Assembly (NCBI RefSeq): GCF_003255815.1 | Contig: NC_037670.1 | Location: 29,434,981 to 29,498,980 of the forward strand | DNA length: 64,000 nucleotides | Origin: Theropithecus gelada | Taxonomy: Eukaryota > Chordata > Mammalia > Primates > Cercopithecidae | Reading direction: 5' to 3' | In this document: positions 51,600 to 63,716 of the stretch, one piece after another | How the letters are laid out: each line of letters starts with the position of its first letter | How positions within the stretch are numbered: position 1 is the first letter of the stretch | Translations under genes and position numbers: made by a program | The notes under the pieces: generated by a model | The model's input: the letters and a program-made list of their open reading frames with translations, nothing else | What the model was told of the DNA's origin: nothing | Database searches by the model: none

Positions 51600-52265
51600 T
51601 GTTACTGGTAGAAGACATCCCAGTTACCTGCACAGCGAATTCAACTGAGGGGCATAAAGGCAGAAAAAGAGACTGAGGCGAGTTTCAGAGCAGGAGTGGA
51701 AGTTTATTTAAAAAGACTTCAGAACAGGAAAGAAAGGAAAGGACGCTTAGAAGAGACCCAAGCGGGCAACTTGAAGGACAAGTGCAGTGTTTAACTGTGA
51801 TTCTAGGACTCACAGGCTGGCCCACTTCTGTGGTTTTGCATCCCTTTCCCACGATTCTTCCCTTAGGGTGCGCTGTCCGCATGCGAAGTGCCCTTCTTAC
51901 GCTTGGGAGGTGAACACATACATTGTGTTTAGGAAGTCGTGCGCATGCCCATCGGAGGATTTCTTCCCTTTTCCGATGGAGTGCCCCCGGAAGGTCATAC
52001 TCCGCCATTTTGTCTCTTAATGTGCGTGCACAGGGTCACTCACCAAATACCGGAGATACTAGTGGAAGCTCTTTTTGCTTCTCCCTGGCGCCTACGTTCA
52101 ATTAACACTCTAATGTAATAGCTGTGGACCATCAGGAGATAATTTGGCACTGGGTGCTGAATTATTTTTAGAGAGGCAATGTGATTGTTGAACCATCACC
52201 TGACATTCCTGGTGGGTGGGGGAAGAGCCCTTTCCTGCCCCTCTCGTGCCTAACCACCTGCAACA
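51600..52265 (-). mobile_element. solo LTR, copy B (minus strand)
   Basis: A 666-bp LTR (minus strand TGTTGCAGG ... CAGTAACA) with perfect 4-bp target duplications atta, in minus-strand sense. It is homologous to copy A at 11044-11860 through most of its length, including the YY1-like 'aaatggcgg' and the AATAAA. The TATA box of copy A (ccctataaagc) is degraded here (cctgtgagtc), and its 3' end is shorter. Oriented in the same direction as IFNAR1, about 4 kb upstream of it. Confidence 0.85.
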
Positions 52266-52480
52266 TAATGTTATGTATCTACCATTACAGCATCATACAG
52301 AGGCATTTCGCTGCCCTAAATATCTCCTGTGCTCTACCAATTCACCCTCCTTATTTATTTTAATGCTCAAATTGTCCCAGATTTGGCCAGTGGCAGTCAC
52401 TTCAGGCTGACTCTTGTTCCTTTTGCTGATACGCTCATAATTTTTTCTAACACTTCTTTACTTTCTAGCACAAGATGGTC

Positions 52481-53819
52481 CCACCCAGTTCCTCTTACAT
52501 TTTTCCTGCTCAGCTCTAAAATAAGCCATTTCTTCAAGGGGCCCTGTTTTTTTGTTGTTGTTTGTTTGTTTGTTTTGTTTTTTATTGGGGAATGGTATTT
52601 AGAAACCATTATATAGGCACTAAAACTTTTTGTATTGCCTAAGGAAGTAAATTACTGTTGAGTATATATTTTATCTTTCCCTTTTTGGCTAACAAAGGAA
52701 AAGTTCCTTATGTGTTTCACTTTTTGGAAAAAGACATGTTAGAAACATCTGTGCTTTAGAGCATGTTTCCATATGATTACATGGCAGATTTCCCACACTG
52801 AAATTGAACTGTTGTTTCTTCACATCTTCAGCCGTATTTGCTATACATAGTCCAACACTATTGCTGACTGAGGAATGTATTTTAGTTTGTCATCATATTG
52901 TAAAAAGAAGAACAAGGGGCATGTGGCGTTTTCTCTTTTGCTATTAAGAATCCCTAAAGCAGTTTCTAAACACTGTCACCAACTATGGAATTTTGTAAAG
53001 AACCAAAACGAATGAGTATCATATGACTCTAAACACTTTTGAAAAGAAATTGTGGGGGTTTGCTTTTCTGGAAAATGTCGTCCTAATGTGATGGCTTCAT
53101 ACTGTGATTAGCTAGTATGTCAAGGCTGCTGTTACCTTATTCACTTGTGTATTAATAATACTATCTTTAATTTCCAATTTATTTGCAATAACATTGTCAC
53201 ATTTATTTTGTGAGCAATAATTTAGTTAAAACTAGCTAACAACCTGTAAACACACATCAGGCCAAGTAAATGGCTAGACATAGTCACCAACTCCAAAAGT
53301 GTACAAGTAGAAGCATCGCTGCACGTTTCCGCCTTGTGAGTTTCACTGTGTTCTCAAATGTGTCACACATCACTGAATGTGACATGTGATCCTCTGGCAT
53401 TTGGACCAAGTGAAGGTGCTTGTGCTAGATTATATATCAAATATCAAAAGCTTAATTTATTTATTATTAAAAAATGTAAATAGAATTTCATTGCACTTCA
53501 GTGGACCTTGTATTCCAACAGAAACCCCTAGGGTAGGTGCACCCTGGATTAGAAATCACTGCTTTAGAACTTTCCAGAAGAATAAATTCACTTCTTTCTG
53601 GTAGGAGAGGTTGGTAGATGAAACGAGAAGAGTCCTAGCTGAGTAGCAGCCCAGTGGCACAGACTTTGAGGGTGTACAAACACTAGCTCTGGGATGCTCA
53701 GGAAGGAATCTGAGCAGTTCTACTCTGGAATCTCCAGAATGTTTTTGTCCTTGGTGCTTTATGATCCAACACCTTTCCTCATCCCAGTAGGCAGGCAATT
53801 CGGTAAAAGATAGTAGTGA
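52481..53819. other. intergenic, no gene seen
   Basis: No repeat or gene assigned. A short 'ttgttgttgtttgtttg' low-complexity stretch lies at 52553-52580. Confidence 0.35.
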
Positions 53820-54107
53820 AGCTGGCACAGTGGCTCACACCTGTAATCCCAGTACTTTGAGAGGCTGCAGCAAGAGGATCACTTGAGCCCAGGAGTTTGA
53901 GACCAGCCTGGACAACAAAGTGAGACCCCCATATCTGCAAAAAATACAAACAATTAGCTGGATGAGGTGGCAGAAGCCTGTGGTCTTAGCTACTCAGGAG
54001 GCTGAGCCGGGAGAATTGCTTGAACCCCGGGAAGTCAAGGCTGCAATGAGCCATGATCACACCACTGCACTCCAGCCTGGGTGAGAGACGGAGATGCTAT
54101 TTCAAAA
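53820..54107 (+). repeat. Alu element (old)
   Basis: Plus-strand Alu, AluJ-like, with a degraded A tail. Confidence 0.88.
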
Positions 54108-54444
54108 TAGTACTAATGATGATGATGAAGCAAACAGTGCGAACACTAAACTAGTTTAGTGGCGAGGGATATAGATTGCAGCAGGTAACCTGGAGTAAGA
54201 GATGTTCAAGGGGAGGCAGAGTATAAGTAGGAGATAGGAAGAGAAGAGGGATACATCATTCTAAACAACGGGAACAGCATATTTGAAGCTCTCATCTGTG
54301 TTCACATAGCTTGAGGAAAGATTGAGTGTGGCTGCATGCTCACTGCATACTGAGAAAGAAAGATGTCTGTTTTTAAGCAGTAACATGGAAGACAGCCATA
54401 CAGCCATATGCCTTTTCAAATGCTAACTAAATATCTCTTAAACA

Positions 54445-54665
54445 GAGACTGGCCTACTGGTTTAGAGTCTGAGTTCTGAAGTTGACTTAGGTTGATATCC
54501 CAGCTCCATCACTCTGGGATCTTGGGCGAGTTACTTAATCTTTTTTCCTGTTTCCTTGTTGGGACTATAACAATATCTATATCATAGTGCTGTGATTAAT
54601 TTTTAATCAGTTAATGCACATCAAGAGCTTAGTTTAGTGTCTGGCACACTGTGCTCAATAATTTT
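54445..54665 (+). repeat. MIR element
   Basis: 'gggcgagttacttaatc', 'gtgctgtgattaa' and 'gtgtctggcacactgtgctcaata' follow the MIR consensus order. Confidence 0.8.
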
Positions 54666-55690
54666 GGCTATTTTTCCCTGACCATTGTGGTTGTTGTTTT
54701 TCCTACTTCAGGAGGGCTTAGGGGGAAAATCTAGGTTTTCTGGAGAAAACCTGAAGGATCAAATAGCCCCAGTGATCAAAACTTCATAGTCTGCAACCTC
54801 AATTGAGCTGAAATTAAAAACCTGCACTCACTTCAAATCTCTACCCTACAACTTTTCTTCTCATTTTCAACAGATGTTCCTCCAACCGACTCCTACTTTC
54901 TTGGAAAATACAGTCAACAGATCAGGTTTCAGGTTTCAACTTCAAACTCACCTGCACCTGCCTCCTTTCTGTCTTTTCCTGTCATTGGGAAGACATCCTT
55001 CTTTCAGTCAAATGAAAATCTCTCTGTCTGGTTCTGTAAGCCACCCCTTCATAGGGATGGCTTTCCATTGATTATTTTTACCTTTTTTCATGACTTTATC
55101 TCCTCTCTTTAGTTTCTTCTCATTAACAGTTAAACATTCTCAAGTCTCTCCCAATTTAAAAAGGCATATATACTGCATTCACTCCAGAAGCTGTCTTTCC
55201 TGTTGTTATTTGTAGCCAAATCTATCTACATTTGTCCACAACTATCTTTGTTTTCTCACTTCTTATGTATTCCTCAGCCCACTATGTTTATCTTTCTGTC
55301 CCAATCATTTTGCTTACTCTGTTCTCACCAAGATCATCAGTTAATTTCTAGTATTCAGATCTATTAGATATTTTATAGCCTTGATTTTACTTGACTTCTC
55401 CATAGCATTTGGTATCTGTCATTCCTCATGCTCTTCTTCTCATGGTTGCCTACATGTTTGCTGTTGCATCTGCCTTTCTGGCCATTCTTCTCAATCTCCA
55501 GGACAGCCCACTCCACTGCTTGTGACTTAAATATTAGTGTGCCTCACTGCTTTGTCCTAACTCACCTTCTCTTCTCATCTCCCGTAATGGTCTCTTTCCC
55601 TTCTGTGAGTTCACTGACTGTCGTTTATGCTCATGGCTCCCAAATTGGTCTTCAGCCTAGATTTCTTTCCTGATATTCAGATTTTACATC
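54666..55690. other. intergenic, no gene seen
   Basis: Pyrimidine-rich, with short open frames that lack family features. Confidence 0.35.
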
Positions 55691-55693
55691 TTT

Positions 55694-55694
55694 T

Positions 55695-55734
<40 letters not shown>

Positions 55735-55736
55735 TT
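55694..55736. repeat. (TTTA)n simple repeat
   Basis: About 10 TTTA units, grown from the A tail of the adjoining reverse Alu. Confidence 0.95.
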
Positions 55737-56019
55737 TTGAGACAGAGTCTCATTCTGTCGTCCAGGCTGGAGTGCAGTGGCACCATCTTGGCTCACTGCA
55801 AGCTCCGCCTCCCGGGTTCAAGCCATTCTCCTGCTTCAGCCTCCCGAGTAGCTGGGACTACAGGTGCCCACCATCACGCCCAGCTAATTTTTTTAAGTTT
55901 TAGTAGAGACGGGGTTTCACCAGGTTAGCCAGGATGGTCTCGACCTCCTGACCTCGTGATCCGTCCGCCTCCGTCTCCCAACATGCTGGTATAACAGGTG
56001 TGAGCCACCATGCCTGGCC
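55737..56019 (-). repeat. Alu element (AluY-like)
   Basis: Reverse Alu with the 'gcaagctccgcctcccggg' arm and the (TTTA)n head. Confidence 0.9.
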
Positions 56020-56429
56020 TCCAAATTTCATACATATCAGAGTATTGGAAAGAGGAGGAGGAGCTTTTATTCCCCTAATGATTCTGCTCCTCATTTGAGG
56101 AGTCTGGCTCCATCCCAAAATCTTGTGCGTGATCTTTCAGTCCTGACCACAGAAATTTCAAAGCTTTGTCTGCCAAGCCTTATGGGGAGAAACTGCCCTC
56201 CTCATACCAGACTTGCATGTGCACTACAGTGCACTGCATTTTTCTAGAAGGATTTGTGGTTAAGGACTCAACTTTCCCACCTCCCACACCACCTCTGGCC
56301 AGCCCTGCTCATAAGCATATCTGCATTCCTAGCCATTCTGTAGGGGAAAAGGGAACACTGGGGTGCTGGTGCCTCTTTTTGCTTCTTGCTTGCAGTTAGT
56401 GAATAAAGGCTTGATTGTTATTTTCAGTT

Positions 56430-58620
56430 CAGCTCATTGTCCTAAATACTACCTGGATACCTGATTGCTTGACACCATTCGGTGGACTCTTTCTATTTGA
56501 GGACTTGTGTCTCTCTAGCTGAAGAAAATTTTCTTGTATTATTTCTGTGGCTGGGGTTTGGTGAGCTTCTTGGTTCAATGGGTTTATAGTTTTCATCAAG
56601 TTTGGAAAACTATTGGCCATTCTTTCAATTTTTTTTAATCCTCTCTTTACTATCCTTCAAAATATACAATATTAGACTCCTTAAAGTTGTGTTTGATGCT
56701 GTTCTTTCATTTTTTCTTGTCCTTTCCCCTGTGTCTTTCATTTTGAATAGTTTCTATCACTATGTTTTCAGTTGCACTGCTCTTTTCTTCTGCAGTGTCT
56801 AATCAGCTATTAATCTGAATTCAGTATTTTTTCATCTCAGACATTGTATCTCTAGAAGTTGGATTTGGTCTTTTAAAAATATATTGAAAATCTATTTCAT
56901 GTCTCTCTTTAATATACTAAGGCTTTCCTCCATCTCCTTGAACACATGAAATATGGTTTCAATAACTGTTATAATGTCCCAATCTACTAATTCTGTCTAC
57001 TGTTTCTATTGATTTACTTTTCATCTTGTTAAATTAAATTTAGCCTAAAGCTGCCTCTTCACGTATTTTAAGTTTGGCCTAAAGGCTTCCTTGTGCATTA
57101 TGAACTGTAGCCTACCTAGATGTGTAAAGACTGTAACTTGCTCTTGTAACAAGTAGCAGCGTCTCAGCCAATCACAGCAACTGAGTTTTGGCCAGTCACA
57201 GGTGGCCAGCTGTTTAAGCCAGCTTTAATAAGGCAACAAAGCAGCTGTGACCAATCCAGCTATTTCTGTATCTCACTTCTGTTTTCTGTACATCAGTTTC
57301 CTTTTTCTGTTTAAAAATGTTATTGACCATGTGGCAGCCCTGAAGTTGCTCTGAACCTATTCTGGGGGCTGCCCAATTAATGAATTGTTCTTTGCTAAAT
57401 TAAACTCTATGGAATTTAATTAGTTTAATTTAAAAAAAAAAAACTTCTCATTCATTATGGGTTGTATTTTCCTACCTTTTTGCCTGTCTAGTAATTTTTT
57501 GTTGGGTGCCAGACATTATAAATGTTACATTATTGGGTGCTGGATATTTCTTTATTCCTATAAATATTGCTTGAGTTTTATTCTGGGATCCAGTTAAGCT
57601 ACTTGGAAATGGTTTGGTACTTTTGAGGCTTGCTTTGTCAGAGGGGACCAGAGAAGTAACAGCCCCGAGTATGCTACCTGATGCTTCATGAATTACGAGG
57701 TTTTCCACGCTGGTTGGAAACTATTTTCAGCCCAGCATGAACCCTGGGGATTTATCCCTTTTTTTGTGTGATTCTTTCCCTGGCCTCAAGTTTCCTTACT
57801 ACACATTGTCTGATCAGTAATTAGCCTAATACTGTTTGCAGCTCTCTGGAGCTCTTTCTGTGTGTGCAGCTGTCTCTTATCTGGTTCTCTGCTCTATGAA
57901 ATCGAGCTGCTGTGGCCTCCTTGGACTCCTAGCTGCATTTCCTTGACTCCCAGGGATATGGAGTCCTTCTCTCTATGCTGAGGCCTGGAAATTCTCTCCG
58001 GTAAGTCAGCTTGGACAATTGTAGAGCTCATCTCAATGGTTTCTCTTCTCTCAGGGATCACTGTCCTGAGTTTTTTTATTGTCAAATATCTAAAAATATG
58101 TATTTTAAATCTTTTGTGCTGTTTTGGTTGTTTATTTATAGTTTAAGGCAAAAGAGTAAATCTGCTCCATGTTACTCCATCATGGCCAGAAGCAGAAGTC
58201 TCATCCTTGCACTGTGTTTTAATACTTCCTCCCTTCCATTTTCTTTCTTCTTTCTTAAACTCCTATTAGAAAATTGTACTTCCTGGATTGACCCTTAAGG
58301 TCTCCTAATATGTTCCTCTAGTTTTTAACTCTTTATATTTTTGTCTTTGGTTCCGGAAGATTTACTTGATTTCTATTGAATTATTTATTTCTATAATTAT
58401 GTGTTTAATTTTTAAAAGCATTTCTTTATTCTGATTTTTTAACATGTAGCATCATGATCTTATTTTATGGATGCACTAATGTGGGATCTTTTAGAATTTG
58501 GGTTTCTGTGACATTCTCTTCTGTTCCAATATTCCATTTCTTTAAGAGTCAATTTGTTCTGTTTGTCCTTTTATTTTTCTCATTGTCTGGCAATTTTTGA
58601 GTATTTTTTTTTACATATAT
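56430..58620 (-). mobile_element. old L1/HAL1-like sequence
   Basis: Antisense strings of an old L1-type element run through 56430-57020 and 57440-58210 ('gccagacattataaatg', 'gttgggtgctgg'). They are interrupted by the LTR at about 57028-57432. Confidence 0.5.
57028..57432 (+). mobile_element. LTR-like insertion
   Basis: LTR-like unit starting 'tgttaaattaaatttagcc', with CCAAT (gccaatcacagc), several short promoter-like motifs and an AT-rich 3' end. Boundaries are approximate and target duplication is not proven. Confidence 0.5.
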
Positions 58621-59286
58621 ATTTTAAAGGAGACAGCAGGTTGATTTTTTTTTTTTAGGTAGCTAGTGTTAACAGAGTCTTTCCCAAGCAAATGAAGGCA
58701 TGTGTTTTTGAGGCAGAACTTATCTCTGGAAGCATCCCTGTAGGGTAAGTAGGTAAGTAGGGTGTGAGACATTGCAAGATTGTGGACAGCAACTGCCAGA
58801 ATGGTGAACTCTTTACTTTGGCCTCCTGAAGAGTGCAGTAATATTGCCAGGGTGGTTAATTCAATTAAGAAGAACAGATCTATAATTTTTTGCCTACGGG
58901 TGACTTAGACAAATGCCTGACTGCCTCAGGAAGGGGAGAGGCAGGCCCCAGAGGAGTGTGGGAAGCTTTTTACCACTGCTGTTCTGTTGACTGACTTTTA
59001 ATTAACCCATTAGTGTTTGGACCTCCTCCTTTTGTTTCCACCTTCCTGCTATACCTAAGTCAAGACCAGCGGCCTTTAGATATTTTTTTATTACATAATT
59101 CCAATAGAAAAACAACAACAACATTGATCATGCATTCCCAATAGATGTATTGTTATTTATGTATAAGTTAAATACACATATTACTGCACATATTTTTATG
59201 CACATCCTGAATCACATGCAAAATAAACATTTGAAAAGGATGCCTTTTATAGACATTTAAAAAAGGATTTTAAAAGCTTTTTATAA
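58621..59286. other. intergenic, no gene seen
   Basis: No repeat or gene assigned. Confidence 0.3.
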
Positions 59287-59719
59287 CATGGGGTCTTGCT
59301 CTGTTGCCCAAGCTGGAGTGCAGTGATGTGATCATAGCTCATGCAGCCTTGAACTCCTGGGCTCAAGGAATCCTCTCACCTCAGCTCCTTTTTTTTGAGA
59401 GGGAGTCTCTGTCAACCAAGCTGGAGTGCAGTGGCACAATCTCGGCTCACTGTCTCCCAGGTTCAAGTGATTCTCATGCCTCAGCCTCCTGAGTGTCTGG
59501 GATTACAGGTACACATCACCATCCTCAGCTAATTTTTGTATTTTTAGTAGTGACAGAATTTCCCCATGTTGACCAGGCTGGTCACAAACACCTGACCTCA
59601 AGTGATCCACCTGTCTCAGCCTCCCAAAATGCTGGGATTACAGGCATGAGCCATCGCTCCCGGCCCTACCTCAGCCTCTTAAGTAGCTGAGATTACAGGC
59701 ACGAACCACTGTACCTGGC
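59287..59719 (-). repeat. Alu nested inside an Alu
   Basis: An outer old reverse Alu (59287-59389 and 59665-59719) is cut in its middle by a second reverse Alu (about 59390-59664) at a 'cacctcag' site that recurs after the insert. Confidence 0.85.
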
Positions 59720-60315
59720 TTAAAACCTTTTTAAAAATATTTGAAAAATAAAAACAAAAGTCTTAATATTTGCTCCCACACCATGTTTACTGGTCTCGAG
59801 CCCTTGAGACATCTGGTCTGTTCACATCTCTGCCTTCCTCATCACCTTTCTGCTCCTGTGAAACCTGCCGACTCAGAGTGCTCTCACTTGTTGCTTTCTC
59901 CCTTTTTTTGTGTACCATGTTCATGGAAAGCCCTTATGTGGAAATTAATGGAAAACTGTCTCTGTATCACAGAGAAGATAAAGGGAGATATCCCATTGCT
60001 AGCTCTGGAAGAATTTTAAGCTTAAATCTGTCCATGAGTGGATGACATGGCTTTTTTGCAGGGCTACTGTGGGTCACACAAGTCCTGTAGAGCACCTCTT
60101 GTAATGCCAATGACAGTGTAAGTTTTTTCTAAGTAAAATTTCTTCACAGAGTTCATGAAAGAGAGAAAAAATCCTGGAAATGTAACACAATGCAGCAGTT
60201 ATTTAAAGCCAAGTTCAGTGCCTTCTAAGTAGGATGCATCTTACTAAACATATATTTGAGAGACTATAACATACTAGACACCGAAGATAGGACAATGAAC
60301 AAGATAGACATGGTA
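59720..60315. other. intergenic, no gene seen
   Basis: No repeat or gene assigned; short open frames have no family features. Confidence 0.3.
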
Positions 60316-60700
60316 TCTGTATTAGTCTGCTCAGGCTGCAGTAACAAAATACTGCAGACGATGTGGCTTAAACAACAGAAATTTATTTTCTCACAGTTCT
60401 GCAGGGTGAGAAGTCCAAGATTAAGGTTCTGGCTCATTTGGTTCCCGGTGAGGCCGCTCTTCCTGCTCACAGATGGCTACATTCTTACTGTGTCCTCATA
60501 TGGTGGAGAGAACAAGCTCTCTGCTGTTTCTTCCTATAAGGACACTAATCTCATCGATTCAGGGCCCCACCCTTATAGCCTCATTTAACCCTAATTACCT
60601 GCTGTAGGCCCTACTTCAAATACAGTCACATTGGGGATTAGGGTTTCAACATGTGAATTTTGGGGGTACACAGTTAAGTTGGTAACATTACCTGTCCTCA
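60316..60700 (-). mobile_element. MaLR-type LTR (MLT1/MST-like)
   Basis: Antisense MaLR pattern: 'gtattagtctgctcaggctg', 'cagaaatttattttctcac', 'tcacattggggattagggtt', ending about 'ttggtaacat'. Solo LTR, non-coding. Confidence 0.7.
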
Positions 60701-60846
60701 TGAAGTCCACTACAAAACACGTATATTAATAAGCAATGACACATGTAATGAGAATGAAACATAGTAAAGGTAGTAACTCATCTGGAGGACTTAGAGTAAA
60801 CTGTTATTCTCTATATACTTTTTGGCATGCAGAAAGCATACATAAG

Positions 60847-60890
60847 CAATACACAAAAGCAATGTTTGCAATACACGAAAGCAATGTTTA
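60847..60890. repeat. 22-bp tandem pair
   Basis: 'caatacac[a/g]aaagcaatgttt' occurs twice in succession with one mismatch. Confidence 0.85.
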
Positions 60891-61675
60891 GGAAAGAGTA
60901 AAGCTGCAGAGGTAAACCTGTGGCTTTTGACTTGAAGATAAACCATTTACATTTTATGCAGGTCACAATTTTTTTGTTTGTTTTTAGTTCAAAAAGCACT
61001 TAAAATCTTGAGCGTCATAACTGATGTCTTGTTTAGTAGTATACATTGTTTCTCAGTGAGAGGTAATAAAAGGTTATGAACCCACAATAGCACAATAGCA
61101 GGTTCTTCTGACTTCTCAGTGCAACTGCTAAGACCATAGAATTGTGAGTGTTGGTCATAGGGAGGCAGTGAAGAGCAACTGAACAAGTGTAAACACTTTC
61201 TTATGTCCTTGTGATTATTTGGGAAGCTTCTCTGCTGTTTCAGAAAAAAGTCAAAATAAAACACCATCCCAAGCAGGGACTGAGTGCCCATTTGTCAGTC
61301 CTAGGGCCTGGATCACACACTGTCCTCTGATCTTGCATATACTGGTGTTATTGGTGATCCATCCACGACCCTTTGAATCTTTCTTACGTGTCTATGTACA
61401 TCAGCCAACATCTCCTAATGATGGACACCTGCACTTTGGTTGGATGCGAGTCAGAAGTGGCAGATTTGTCTCTGGGACCGTTAAACCACAAATGTGCAAG
61501 GGCAACTGGAGTGCAGGTTCCCGGTGTCATAAAGAACCTCTTCAGCTGCTGTTGGGGTTTCAGATCCACTTATCTCTACTGCAATGGGGTACTTTTCTCC
61601 TTCTGCAAAAATAGAAAGTCACAACACAGAAAACTGCAAATTTTGTACTAAATTAACAACTTATGCACCATTAAA
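60891..61675. other. intergenic, no gene seen
   Basis: No repeat or gene assigned. The 131-codon open frame at 61219-61614 (plus) has no domain I recognise and no promoter or splice context. Confidence 0.3.
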
Positions 61676-61868
61676 GGCAATGGTTTGCCAACTTTCATGT
61701 TTATTGGAGTCACCTAAGGACCTGTTATAACATAGATGAAAATACGGACCTCTCCGTCACAGTTGTTGAGCCAGTAGGTCTGAGGTGGGGCTGGAGAGTT
61801 GCATTCCTAAGCTTCCACTTGGTGCTGATGCTGCTGGTCTAGGAAACACACTTTGAGAGCCATTGCTT
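61676..61868 (+). repeat. MER5-like hAT transposon remnant
   Basis: Non-autonomous DNA element with short inverted ends (caatggtt... / ...gccattg) and the internal 'ggagtcacctaaggacc' and 'ccagtaggtctgaggtggg' strings. Confidence 0.7.
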
Positions 61869-62589
61869 TAAAGAATCTTGATGTTCTTCTTACCCGTAGC
61901 TTAGATGATTATATTTTCTACAGTCTCTGTTCTTTTCATGGGATCTTCACATACAATATACTATATACAGTTTTCCATGTGATTGTATTGTATCTACTTG
62001 ACTGTCAAAGTTTCTTATTGGTGACGGTAGGACATTTAGAATTTTCTACTTCTATAGACGTCCTCATCAGGACATCTGCTAACAGTTGTCCACATTAGCA
62101 GTTCTTATACCTAGTAATAAAATATTAACTTACTTCATTTAATTTTAAAAAACAACAATCTCATGCTTTTCAGATATAACAATTAATATATGCAAATATA
62201 TTGCAAACATAGTACAGTTACTATCAAAATTGTGAAGTTTAGAATCTTTCAGGACACTTTAACATCCATGAAGTGATTCACTTTGAAGCAGAAGCTCCTA
62301 TCTGTCCTTTATTCTGATATGTTGGCATCATGTTTTCCAGAATGAAGAGCAAGGTTCCCTTGGGAATTTGTGGGCCAAAGGTTTCTGAGAAGTGGAAAAA
62401 TTGATGCCAGAGAACTGTGAAGAAAGGAAAAGGAAGCCATCAGCTGAGAGGGCATAGCACATATGTATACATAATTTCTGGGAATCTGAAAGATGGGAAA
62501 TCCTGGAATACAATGCAGCTATCAGTGAAAGGAACATAGAAGACCTGAACTCTGGGCCTGAGTCAGCCATGGATTTACTGAAAGATCCC

Positions 62590-62960
62590 AGGCATTCATT
62601 CATTCATTCATACATCCATGCATTCAACAAATAGATCTTGAGCCACCTATTAAGCACTGAGCACTGTTCTAAGGGCTGGGGATCCAGGAGTGAACAAAAT
62701 ACACAATGTCTCTGCTCTCCTGGAGCCTGCAATCTAGTGTGGACAAGGACAAATGTGTGAACAAAAAATATTTGTTGAATTGAATTGAAATATTATGACG
62801 TCAAGTAATGCTACATGCTATGAACAAAAAGAAAGAGGAACAAGAGACAGTGAAGGAGAGGACCTCTCTAAGGAGGAGACACTGGATGCAATGACACAAG
62901 GACAGGGCTGTGTAAATAGAAGGTGTTCCAGGCTTAGGGAAGAGCATATGCACAGGCTCC
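62590..62960 (+). repeat. L2-like ancient repeat
   Basis: 'attcattcattcattc', 'gagcactgttctaagggctg', 'gtctctgctctcctggagcc' follow the common L2-type pattern. The later part is decayed. Related sequence resumes at about 63780-63990. Confidence 0.5.
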
Positions 62961-63379
62961 GGGACAGATGTGCCGCTGCCACATCCCAGGCTGTTCCGTG
63001 AAAGAGCCCTATATGCAAAAAGGCCTCCAAATGCCAAAGGAGCTGAGAAATGGAAGAATGAGGCAGACAAATTCAGTTTGTTGGTGAAGGGTGGTTTCTT
63101 GGGGAACTCACAGACAGAAGCATGGTCTTGGGCAACTGCAAGACAGAGGGATTTCCCATGGTTACCCTCAGACCCAGAGATTATATACTAGAGGGAGGGA
63201 GGGTACATATTCCAAAGACACAATGAAAGGCCACTGTCCAGAACAGACAAGACTGCTATGTGTGTCATAGCCTGTACTTGGTGTGATAGTATTATGGTTG
63301 CTTTGATCTCAAGGCAGAATTTGTAGTGAGTACATGTTCTTACACTAAGGAGAGTAAATAAAGTAGGAATCAGGAGGGC

Positions 63380-63711
63380 TGTAGAGGACTATGTGCTCGC
63401 AAACGAGACGTTCCCGATAAGTCCTGCTCTTGCAAACGAAGCAGGGCGTTCCTTCCCTGCAAACAGGGAGGACCAAGGAGCCAGCCACAAACAGCAGACC
63501 CTGGGGACTGGTTAATGTGTAAACATCTTGAGAAACCAGAAAGTCAGGAAAGGTCAGAAAAACAACACATGACTTGTGACTTGGCAACATTCCACAACCG
63601 ACTGTATAAAATAAAGCAGAGCGTGTCGTTTGGGGAGGCCGCCATGTTTGTCTCATCCTGTGTTGTCTTGTGTGTTCATTCCTTTGTTTAGGAAACACAC
63701 AGATCCCAACA
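63380..63711 (+). mobile_element. solo LTR, class II (ERV-K-like) size class
   Basis: A 332-bp unit from TGTAGAGG to CCCAACA with perfect 5-bp direct repeats agggc (63375-63379 and 63712-63716), longer than the 4 bp of the other LTRs here. TATA/polyadenylation string 'tataaaataaagc' at about 63605 and a YY1-like 'gccgccatgttt' at about 63640. No internal genes. Confidence 0.75.
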
Positions 63712-63716
63712 AGGGC

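Larger units (their letters stand above)
49960..52480. mobile_element. old L1-like sequence, interrupted
   Basis: 49960-50690, 51290-51599 and 52266-52480 carry strings typical of very old L1 3' regions (for example 'tctaccattacagcatcatacagag'). They are interrupted by two Alus and the LTR copy B. Orientation is not certain. Confidence 0.45.

Noticed and set aside
61219..61614. 131-codon open frame, plus strand
   Set aside because: Coding-like length can occur by chance; no domain, promoter, polyadenylation or intron signals.
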